DNA of 64,000 bases from Burkholderia sp. SRS-46 (GTDB lineage: Bacteria; Pseudomonadota; Gammaproteobacteria; Burkholderiales; Burkholderiaceae): contig NZ_PTXL01000002.1 of assembly GCF_004343775.1 (NCBI RefSeq), forward strand, positions 744,001 to 808,000. Reading direction: 5' to 3'. Under the pieces are notes generated by a model that had not been told where the DNA came from, did not search any database, and saw nothing but the letters and a program-made list of their open reading frames with translations. Of the stretch, positions 55,670-62,340 are shown piece after piece; within the stretch, counting starts at the first letter, position 1; every line of letters begins with the position of its first letter. A program made the position numbers and the translations under genes.

Positions 55670-57085
55670 CTAATACGCGTTGCTGCCCACGAATCCCTTC
55701 ACGATCGTCGCGCCGACGATCCGCATGTCCAGCCCGAACGACCAGTTCCGCAGGTAGTACAGGTCGTGCTCGACCCGGCCCTGCATCTTCTCGATGCGAT
55801 CGGTCTCGCCGCGATACCCGTTGACCTGCGCCCACCCCGTGATGCCCGGCTTGATCCGGTAGCGCTGGATGTAGCCGTCGACGATCTTGCGGTACTGCTC
55901 GTCGTGCTCGATCGCGTGCGGACGGGGGCCGACGACCGACATGTCGCCGAGCAGCACGTTGATGAACTGCGGCAGTTCGTCGAGGCTCGTGCGGCGCAGG
56001 AAGCGGCCGACGCGCGTGATGCGCGCATCGTCGCGGGTCGCCTGCCGGACGACGCCCGGCTGCTCGACATGCGCGCGCATCGTGCGGAACTTGTAGATGC
56101 GGAACACGCGAGCGTCGGCGCCCTTGCGGCGCTGCGTGAAGAACACCGGGCCGCGCGACGTGCATTTGACTGTGATCGCAATCAGGGTCATCAAGGGCGC
56201 GAAGGCGATCAGCGCCAGCGCCGCGAAGCAGCGGTCGAAGATTTCCTTGCTCAGCATCGCGTGCGGCGGCAGCGGCGACGCGGCGAGGTTGATCGCCGGC
56301 ACGCCGATCACGTCGGTCACGCCGCTGTCGAACAGCGACATCGCACTGACGTCCGGCATGAACCGGATGTTCACGAGCTCGTCGCGAAACTCGGACACGA
56401 GGCGCAGGATCGTGCGTTCCTCCGACAGCGGCAGCGCGAGCCACAGTTCGCGCATGCCGTGCTGCCGCACGTGCGCGACGAACGCCGCGTAATCCTCGAA
56501 CGTGTCGATGCCCGGCGCCGACACGCACGCCGCCGGATCCACGTTGAGCACCGCCGCCGCGCGGAACCCGCTCGCCGGCGATTGCGCGATGTTGCGCAGC
56601 ATGCGCTGGCAATACAGCCCGCGCCCGACCACCGCGACCGCGCGCAGGTTCATCCCCGCATGCCGCATCCTGCGCAGCACCGCGTGCACGGCGAACCGCA
56701 CGCCGATCAGCGCGGCGCCGGTCAGGCCCGTCCAGTACGCGAACCACAGCCGCGACACGATGCCGGTCCGGTGCAGCGAGAAGGTCACGACGAGCGCGGC
56801 GCCCTGGACGATCAGCCAGGCCAGCGCGAGCTGTCCGGCAAGCCGCAGCAGCGAGCGGCCGCGCCACGACTGATAGACGCCGAATGCGGGAAACAGCGCC
56901 AGCGCGAACGCACAGGAGAACGCGACGAACGAGACGTCGATCCGCAGCGCCGCGACATCCGCGAAACGGATCTCCGCGGCCGCGAGCGCGCCGGCGACGA
57001 TCGCGGCCAGATCGACCGCGCGCGCCGCCGCGCCCTGCGGGCTCGGCGCAACCGACCGGTATTCAACATGAGGTTTCGTATTCAT
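55670..57085 (-). CDS. EPS-II priming undecaprenyl-phosphate sugar-1-phosphate transferase (BceB paralogue)
   Basis: 471 residues. Four N-terminal helices, a middle domain ([17 protein letters not shown]), a fifth hydrophobic segment, then the sugar-transferase domain with [26 protein letters not shown] and [17 protein letters not shown], ending GSNAY like BceB. It starts EPS-II repeat units, probably with glucose-1-phosphate. It is the first gene of the operon, about 350 nt downstream of the predicted sigma-54 start site. Confidence 0.94.
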   Translation of the reverse strand: MNTKPHVEYRSVAPSPQGAAARAVDLAAIVAGALAAAEIRFADVAALRIDVSFVAFSCAFALALFPAFGVYQSWRGRSLLRLAGQLALAWLIVQGAALVVTFSLHRTGIVSRLWFAYWTGLTGAALIGVRFAVHAVLRRMRHAGMNLRAVAVVGRGLYCQRMLRNIAQSPASGFRAAAVLNVDPAACVSAPGIDTFEDYAAFVAHVRQHGMRELWLALPLSEERTILRLVSEFRDELVNIRFMPDVSAMSLFDSGVTDVIGVPAINLAASPLPPHAMLSKEIFDRCFAALALIAFAPLMTLIAITVKCTSRGPVFFTQRRKGADARVFRIYKFRTMRAHVEQPGVVRQATRDDARITRVGRFLRRTSLDELPQFINVLLGDMSVVGPRPHAIEHDEQYRKIVDGYIQRYRIKPGITGWAQVNGYRGETDRIEKMQGRVEHDLYYLRNWSFGLDMRIVGATIVKGFVGSNAY

Positions 57086-57445
57086 TGCGTCACCGTGTTC
57101 GACATGTGATCGTCGTTTTCAGGAGTCCTGCTCGATAGCCGCATTCCCTTACGGCCGGCCCGATTCATGCACGTCGGATCGAAAGGCGCGTCGCGGTTCG
57201 CGACGGACGAGCGCGCCCGCGCTCCGCCCTCAGGGCGAAACGGCTTGCAAAACGACGCGAGCGTCTAAAAGGTCAGGCGTGCATGATCCGGCGCGGCTGC
57301 GCGCGGTACACACCCTGTCGTCGACTCGGCAGAAGGAGACTGGGCATCGACTGTGCTTCCCCGGCGTCGATCCCGCGGTTCGGATAGCGGTTCATGGCTG
57401 GTCTGATGTTATTGATGTTAAATAAAGCGGCACATTGGTGATACA

Positions 57446-57462
57446 GCACAAAACGTGCCAAC
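57446..57462 (-). promoter_or_regulatory. Sigma-54 (-24/-12) promoter of EPS-II
   Basis: On the minus strand TTGGCACG-TTTT-GTGCT matches the RpoN consensus (TTGGCACG, N4, TTGCW) at all but one position, with GG (57460-57459) and GC (57448-57447) separated by exactly 10 bp. Transcription would start near 57435 and read into the priming transferase at 57085, leaving a leader of about 350 nt. Confidence 0.85.
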
Positions 57463-57585
57463 ATTGAAAACCAGGATTCAACATCCTTTCGATCCTGCAG
57501 AAAGTCCCATGAAATCCGCGTTCTAGGAGAGTTCGCTCAGAAACCGCATCCATGCCGGGACGGCCATTTTGATTTTTGGCGAGCC

Positions 57586-57622
57586 GGCGTTACGTTACGC
57601 CACGCGTAACGCATGGCGTAAC
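57586..57622. promoter_or_regulatory. Palindromic half-site array, candidate enhancer for the sigma-54 promoter
   Basis: GTTACGCC (57594-57601) and GGCGTAAC (57615-57622) form a perfect 8-bp inverted repeat with 13 bp between. The spacer holds a third copy of the core (GCGTAACGC, 57604-57612), and GGCGTTAC (57586-57593) precedes. The array lies about 125-175 bp upstream of the sigma-54 element, the usual range for enhancer-binding-protein sites. Confidence 0.65.
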
Positions 57623-57763
57623 GGGCACGCCCATACCTCGCCCGGCGGTAATGATCGGTAATGAAATTCCTGCGCGCCGCTGCGATCGCAAACGGGCGGC
57701 GGTGAGAATCCGGAACGCGATTCTTGATTGCCGGCTACGTGAAACGCGTTGCCTGTCTCCGTG

Positions 57764-58747
57764 TCAACGCGCCAATCCGTATGATTGCGGCATCTGCGGC
57801 GCGTATGCCAGTTCGATACCGACTTTCGAAATCCGGTTGCGCTCGTGCGCGCGGAATTCGGTCGGCGACATCGCCAGGCGCTGGCGAAACAGTTTCGCGA
57901 GGCGCTCGCCGCTGCCCAGGCCGATGCGGCGTGCCACCTTGTCCGCCGGCAGGCTGGTATGGACGAGCATGTGACATGCGCGCTCGAGACGCACATGCAG
58001 GACGAATTCGGTCGGCGTCACGCCAACCTCCTTCTTGAAGCGCCGCAGGAAATTGCGTTCGCTCATCGCGACCTCCTGCGCGGCGCTCGCGATCGAGATC
58101 CGGCTGGTGCTCTGCGCGCGCAATTGCTGCATCGACGTGCGAATCGACGGGCTGGCACTCAGCTCGCGAATCGCCCACATCGACTGGACGAAGCGCTCGT
58201 CGATCGGCCGCGCCACCAGGCGCGCGATGTCGTCCGCCGCGACCTCGCCGAGATCGTGCTTGAACATGTCGAGGGCCGCCGCCAGCACGTCGACGGCCTC
58301 GTTCGGCGGGCCGGCGTCCTTCGCCGCGGAGACGAGGCTCGCGACGACGGTGCCCGGTCCCCCGTCATCGCGCGCGGCCGACCACTTCGACGCCGCGATC
58401 GCGGTGAACTTCATGCCGTCGGCCACCCACCGGGCACGCGCGTGCACATCCCGCAGCCGGCGCAGCAGCGTTTCGTTCCACGCGACGAGCGCGTGCTCGC
58501 CGTGCAGATGGAAGAACGCATAGACGCGCTGGCCGTGCTCGTCGTCCAGCGCATCGGTCGCGATCTGCACGCCCGACGACGACTGGAGCAGCCCGCCATT
58601 CGCCGATACGAATCGCAGCTGATAGGGCCCGCAGACGGTCTGCAGGCGATTGGCGAGATTGAACGCCTCGACCAGACGCGAGGCCTGGGCTAACGAAAAT
58701 CCCGCACTCAAAAAGATGACGACTACGCGTTGATCATTTGCACCCAC
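57764..58747 (-). CDS. GlxA-type AraC-family transcriptional regulator
   Basis: 327 residues from the GTG at 58747 (GGGGG upstream); a TTG at 58786 would add 13. The N-terminal DJ-1/PfpI-like domain (VVVIFLSAGFSLAQASRLVEAFNLAN, FVSANGGLLQSSSGV, WVADG) is followed by a C-terminal AraC DNA-binding domain (ISIASAAQEVAMSERNFLRRFKKEVGVTPTEFV and a second motif ADKVARRIGLGSGERLAKLF). The nucleophilic Cys of DJ-1 enzymes is not apparent. It reads in the same direction as EPS-II and ends about 140 bp before the half-site array, so a regulatory link is possible but unproven. Confidence 0.85.
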   Translation of the reverse strand: MGANDQRVVVIFLSAGFSLAQASRLVEAFNLANRLQTVCGPYQLRFVSANGGLLQSSSGVQIATDALDDEHGQRVYAFFHLHGEHALVAWNETLLRRLRDVHARARWVADGMKFTAIAASKWSAARDDGGPGTVVASLVSAAKDAGPPNEAVDVLAAALDMFKHDLGEVAADDIARLVARPIDERFVQSMWAIRELSASPSIRTSMQQLRAQSTSRISIASAAQEVAMSERNFLRRFKKEVGVTPTEFVLHVRLERACHMLVHTSLPADKVARRIGLGSGERLAKLFRQRLAMSPTEFRAHERNRISKVGIELAYAPQMPQSYGLAR

Positions 58748-59256
58748 TTGCCAAGCCCCCGACTTTCTCTGCCCTGCTTCTCTCAAATACGCTTTTTAAT
58801 TTTCAAGACTTGCGCGCAACAGTGCCCCGTTCTAAAGCGTTCGCATCATATCTTCTGGGATACGATTTTTGACAGTGCTGTCTGAGCGGGACAGGGTTAT
58901 GGCGGATTAGAACAGGCGCGCCAAACGATCCAATCACGCTATTGCCGCCGAGTTCGGCGATAAAATCCTCTATTTGACCGCCGATTAATAACCATATAAA
59001 CGAATGCGCGTCGTTCAGCTGAACAATGCCGCCGGCCGGTCGTTCGATTTAACAATCTCAACATTTCTTAAATCAATTTCAGTGGCATGTTTCGCCAGAT
59101 TTAAAGCGACACATCCCTCGAAAATCTGACAGGGCGGGCAATCGCAAACGTTGTCTCGCCGAAAATGCCCGATATTACCGGCACGCATGCGGTTTGTCCG
59201 AACGAGACAGGGCTCCGACATATCTCGCGTGTCAACGCGCCCTATATACTCGCTGC

Positions 59257-59372
59257 GCGCGATCGCCGGCACCGGGATCGCACGGATGTCACATCGATGT
59301 GGCCGATGCTTCGACTCCTGCCTCGTGATGTCGAAGCGCTTGCGCCGACCGGCCACCGGTCGGCTTTTTTTT
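59257..59372 (+). ncRNA. Candidate small RNA with four stem-loops
   Basis: A strong terminator at 59344-59372 has no coding gene upstream on its strand. Before it come GCGATC...GATCGC (about 59259-59281), the perfect palindrome CACATCGATGTG (59290-59301) and GCTTCGAC-N14-GTCGAAGC (59308-59337). A -10-like TATACT lies at 59245-59250, although the -35 is poor. Together they describe a structured transcript of about 115 nt. The loop of the third stem is pyrimidine- and G-rich and single-stranded, a possible pairing seed. Confidence 0.55.
59344..59372 (+). terminator. Strong Rho-independent terminator, orphan
   Basis: Perfect 9-bp stem GCCGACCGG / CCGGTCGGC with a CCA loop and eight T residues. 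No rightward protein gene ends within the preceding 1.4 kb, so it either ends a small RNA or insulates the LysR gene. Confidence 0.9.
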
Positions 59373-59447
59373 GGTTCATCGAGGATTACCGGGCCGCGCG
59401 GCGCATCCTTTAGAATCGTCGTCCGCGATCCCTCACTGCCGCGCCCC

Positions 59448-60395
59448 GTGCCCGCCGATCACCGCCTCGATCTCAACCTGTTCCGCGTCCTCGACGCCAT
59501 CTACGTGCATGGCGGAATCAGCGCCGCCGCCCGCGCGCTGCACCTCACGCAACCCGCGGTCACGCACGCGCTCAACCGCCTGCGCGCCCATTTCGACGAT
59601 CCGCTGTTCATCCGCCAGGGCAACCGTGTCGTGCCGACCGAGCGCACCCGCTCGGTGATCGCCGACGTCCAGCGGCACCTGAACGGCCTGCAGGGCGCGA
59701 CGCGCGCGCAGGCGGCGTTCGATCCGGCGACGCTCGACCTGAGCGTCACCGTCGGCTGCCGCGACGTGCTCGAATCGATCGCACTGCCGACGCTCGTCGC
59801 CGCGCTCGCCCACGAAGCGCCGGGCCTGCGGCTCGTCAGCCGGCGCGTACCGATCCAGGAAATCGGCCGCGGGCTCGAATCGGGCGCGCTCGATCTCGTG
59901 ATCGAGCGGCGCCTGCAGGCCGGCCCGCGCATCGCGAGCGAAACCCTGCTCGACGAATCGCTCGTCGTCGCCATGCGGCGCGATCATCCGCTCGCGAGCG
60001 AGCCGCTGCGGCGCCACGACTATTTCGCGGCGCGGCATGTCGCGGTGTCGTCGCTCGGCGAGCCCCAGTCGCTCGACGCGCTGCTCGGCAACGACGGCCG
60101 CTTCCGCCAGATCCAGCTCGTCTGCCAGCATTACTTTGCCGCATGCCAGGTCGCGGCGGCGGGCGACCTGCTGCTCACGCTGCCGCGCTCGTATGCGCTG
60201 CGGATGACGAGCCTGGTGCCGATCGCGATCCGGCCGCTGCCGCTGCGGCTGAAACCGTTTCCGATCCTCGCGTACTGGCACGAGTCGCGCGCGACCGACC
60301 ACGCGCATCGGTGGTTCCGCGAGCGCCTGACCGCGCTCGTGCGCGGCTGCGCGCCGGATGCACCGGATGCGCACGAAGGCACGCCGGCTGCCTGA
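59448..60395 (+). CDS. LysR-family transcriptional regulator
   Basis: 315 residues from the GTG at 59448. The frame is open upstream but is crossed by a strong terminator at 59344-59372, so the later start is preferred. The N-terminal winged helix reads LNLFRVLDAIYVHGGISAAARALHLTQPAVTHALNRLRAHFDDPLFIRQGN, typical of the NodD/NahR-like subgroup. The effector domain occupies the rest. The next gene on the same strand is OsmC, 65 bp away; the target is unknown. Confidence 0.9.
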   Translation: MPADHRLDLNLFRVLDAIYVHGGISAAARALHLTQPAVTHALNRLRAHFDDPLFIRQGNRVVPTERTRSVIADVQRHLNGLQGATRAQAAFDPATLDLSVTVGCRDVLESIALPTLVAALAHEAPGLRLVSRRVPIQEIGRGLESGALDLVIERRLQAGPRIASETLLDESLVVAMRRDHPLASEPLRRHDYFAARHVAVSSLGEPQSLDALLGNDGRFRQIQLVCQHYFAACQVAAAGDLLLTLPRSYALRMTSLVPIAIRPLPLRLKPFPILAYWHESRATDHAHRWFRERLTALVRGCAPDAPDAHEGTPAA

Positions 60396-60460
60396 GCGGG
60401 TATGCTGGCGGCTCCGGCCGCCGCGCGGCCGGGCCTTCTACCCGTTAACGGAGCTCCGCC

Positions 60461-60862
60461 ATGTCGCTGATTCACGCCGCCGCCGTCCTCGAAGCCGATG
60501 CGCCCGACTATGTCGTCAACCTGCACGCGGGCTCGCATGCGCTGACCGGCGACGAAGCGGCGCGCGAAGGCGGCCAGAACCGCGGGCCGGCGCCGTACGA
60601 GTTCGTGCTGGCCGGGCTCGCGCAATGCACGGCGGCGACGCTGCGCATGTACATGCAGCGCAAGGCGTGGCCGGCCGCGCGGCTCGAGGTGCGCACCGAA
60701 CTGCACGCCGACCGCGAAGGGCTGCAGTACGTGCGCCGTGTCGTGACGGTCGACGGCCCGCTCGACGACGCGCAGCGGCAGCGTCTCGCCGAAATCAGCG
60801 AAAAGACGCCGGTCACGCTGTTCGTCAAGCGCGGCACGCGCATCGAGACGACGCTGCGCTGA
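60461..60862 (+). CDS. OsmC-family protein with a single conserved cysteine
   Basis: 133 residues, GGAG upstream. OsmC fold with GPAPYEFVLAGLAQCTAATLRMYMQRKAW. The peroxidatic Cys (VLAGLAQC) is present. The second Cys, normally in an EKCPV segment, is replaced by Thr (EISEKTPVTLFVK). Classical OsmC/Ohr peroxide reductases use both cysteines, so this protein may use an external thiol or have another function. Cytoplasmic. Confidence 0.85.
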   Translation: MSLIHAAAVLEADAPDYVVNLHAGSHALTGDEAAREGGQNRGPAPYEFVLAGLAQCTAATLRMYMQRKAWPAARLEVRTELHADREGLQYVRRVVTVDGPLDDAQRQRLAEISEKTPVTLFVKRGTRIETTLR

Positions 60863-60863
60863 T

Positions 60864-60897
60864 AAAAAAAGCGGGCCGCGCATGATGCGCGGCCCGC
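60864..60897 (-). terminator. Rho-independent terminator of the DyP peroxidase gene
   Basis: Perfect 12-bp stem GCGGGCCGCGCA / TGCGCGGCCCGC with a 3-nt loop. The T-run (seven T) is on the minus strand, so it terminates the leftward DyP transcript 23 bp after its stop; the convergent OsmC gene gains only the hairpin. Confidence 0.88.
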
Positions 60898-60920
60898 CCG
60901 TCGTTGCCCTCGCGCGGCGC

Positions 60921-61802
60921 TTACAGGCCGAGCGCGGACAGATCCAGCTTGCCGCCCTTCATCGGCGGGCACCAGAAATACGCGCCCGTCAGCGGCCGCG
61001 TGAAGCGGAACAGGCCGTCGACGATCCCGTCGTCGGCGCCGCTCATGCGGCGCATCTGCACGTCGAACGCACGGAACGAATGGCCGAACGCGACGAAGTA
61101 CAGGCCCGCGCGGCGCGCATCCGACCATGGCGCCGAACGGCGCAGCATGAACGCTTCCGGCTCGAAGCTCTCCTGCGCGGTGCGCTTCACGTGCGCGAAT
61201 TCAGGCGCATCGTCGAGTTCCTCGTTGTCCGACTGGCGGCGCCCGATGATGTTGTCCATGTCGCCGGACGGGATGCTTTCCATCCGGTCGAAGTCGTGCA
61301 GCCATTGCTGGACCGCGACGAAGCTCGCGCCGTCGAGCCCCGCGCCCTGCCCCGATACGATCGCCGCCGCCACCGCGTCGTCGCCGGTCGGGTTCTCCGT
61401 GCCGTCCTCGTAGCCGGACAGGTCGCGATCGTTCGAATAGCGGAACGCATCGACCGCGTCCTGCAGCGCGAACGCGGGCGCGAGCAGCCGCTCGATCGCC
61501 CGTGCGCGCAGCGTGATCTCGCCGCGATCGTCCGAGCGCAGCCAGACCCACACGTCGGCCGGCGTCGCCGGCAGCGGCCGGTCCTGCACCGAGAAGGCCG
61601 GGAACTCGGTCAGGCCGGCGATCGGGCGGCCGATGCCCGCCGCCAGCGAATGGCCGAAGCCGACGACGGTGTCGCGCCCGTCGACGGCCTCGCGCAGCGC
61701 GACGAGCGCCGCCGCGACCTTGTCTTTGTTGGCAATCGTGAAAGTGAGGTATCGGGCCACCGTATCGATCGGAGCCAGAATGCCTTGCTGAACGTCGCTC
61801 AT
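60921..61802 (-). CDS. Dye-decolorizing (DyP-type) heme peroxidase, YfeX-like
   Basis: 293 residues from the ATG at 61802, GGGGAAA upstream. The family motif GYEDG (130-134, catalytic Asp133) is present, with a likely proximal heme His in EFAHVKR (about 204) and the conserved Arg in FMLRRSAPWSD. No Tat signal is visible, so it is cytoplasmic (B-type). It oxidises aromatic or porphyrin substrates with hydrogen peroxide. Confidence 0.92.
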   Translation of the reverse strand: MSDVQQGILAPIDTVARYLTFTIANKDKVAAALVALREAVDGRDTVVGFGHSLAAGIGRPIAGLTEFPAFSVQDRPLPATPADVWVWLRSDDRGEITLRARAIERLLAPAFALQDAVDAFRYSNDRDLSGYEDGTENPTGDDAVAAAIVSGQGAGLDGASFVAVQQWLHDFDRMESIPSGDMDNIIGRRQSDNEELDDAPEFAHVKRTAQESFEPEAFMLRRSAPWSDARRAGLYFVAFGHSFRAFDVQMRRMSGADDGIVDGLFRFTRPLTGAYFWCPPMKGGKLDLSALGL

Positions 61803-62052
61803 CGTTTCCCCAGGAATATGTCGTGAATCTGCGATGGCCGCTTGGGCCGGCGCGCGCCCGGCCGTCGTCGGGCCGTCGCATCGGGCGCGCAGCCATGCAG
61901 TGTAATCGATGCGCCCGCACCCGCCGGGCGACGACGCGGGGGCGGCGGGCGTCGCGTCGCGCGCGGCGCGCCGGAGCGCGTCGAATCGTGAAAACCGGGG
62001 CCGCGACGCTGATTTAAAACGTCTTGGCGCGGCAACGCCATTCATTAGGTCA

Positions 62053-62082
62053 TTGCAGCCGGTTGAAATCTGCTGATAGAAT
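62053..62082 (+). promoter_or_regulatory. Sigma-70 promoter of the leader peptide/ABC exporter
   Basis: TTGCAG (62053-62058), an 18-bp spacer and TAGAAT (62077-62082). Transcription would start near 62089, about 45 nt before the leader ATG and 250 nt before the ABC gene. Confidence 0.6.
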
Positions 62083-62134
62083 CCATTTACGTCTTTTTGA
62101 CGCCTTTTCAACCATTCACTTCAGGGAGGTGCTG

Positions 62135-62185
62135 ATGTCTCGAATGCAGTCCGCCTTCCCGAACGTGGTCCCACGGCACAGCTGA
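62135..62185 (+). CDS. Short upstream open reading frame (16-residue leader peptide)
   Basis: The ATG at 62135 follows a near-perfect AGGGAGG by five bases and encodes MSRMQSAFPNVVPRHS before TGA. It is better positioned for translation than the ABC gene itself, whose ATG at 62341 has only a weak ribosome-binding site. No terminator-like T-run follows, so control could be by translation or Rho. It may also be a small functional peptide. Confidence 0.5.
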   Translation: MSRMQSAFPNVVPRHS

Positions 62186-62340
62186 TCCAGCCTGCCGTCC
62201 GCGCCGGCGCCTGATGGCCCGCGCACGTTCCCGATAGCCCACTTGTTTCGCTCCGCGTCGCGCACGCGGGGCCGGCTGTTGCGTTTTCGATGTTCCCTGA
62301 CCCGGAAAGTCCCGTCGCGCGATGCGCCGGGCAACGACTC

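Larger units (their letters stand above)
57086..57763. other. 678-bp control region upstream of EPS-II
   Basis: No credible gene. From the EPS-II side it contains a leader of about 350 nt, the sigma-54 promoter (57446-57462), an AT-rich stretch that could bend, the half-site array (57586-57622), and then the 3' end of the GlxA-type regulator. Short ATG-initiated frames in the leader lack ribosome-binding sites. Confidence 0.6.
58748..59447. other. 700-bp intergenic region containing a probable small RNA
   Basis: The GlxA side (58790-59080) is AT-rich and holds that gene's promoter; no operator is obvious. The centre shows nothing supportable. The LysR side contains the stem-loop series and terminator described as a small RNA at 59257-59372, followed by a 75-bp gap to the LysR start. 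Confidence 0.5.
61803..62340. other. 538-bp divergent region between DyP and the ABC exporter
   Basis: The left part must hold the DyP promoter, but none is distinct. The right part has a clear rightward promoter, a 16-codon leader frame and a GC-rich leader of 155 nt before the ABC gene. Confidence 0.5.

Noticed and set aside
43565..57085. EPS-II as the known bce-II cepacian cluster
   Set aside because: The locus lacks the acyltransferases, GDP-mannose dehydratase and UDP-glucose pyrophosphorylase reported for bce-II, and it has its own full bceB-F-like module.
59151..59447. LysR protein beginning at 59151 with a 99-residue extension
   Set aside because: The extension has no homology to LysR proteins, and a strong terminator crosses it at 59344-59372. 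The start at 59448 gives the usual length.
60864..60897. Terminator for the OsmC gene
   Set aside because: The T-run is on the minus strand only, so it serves the convergent DyP gene.
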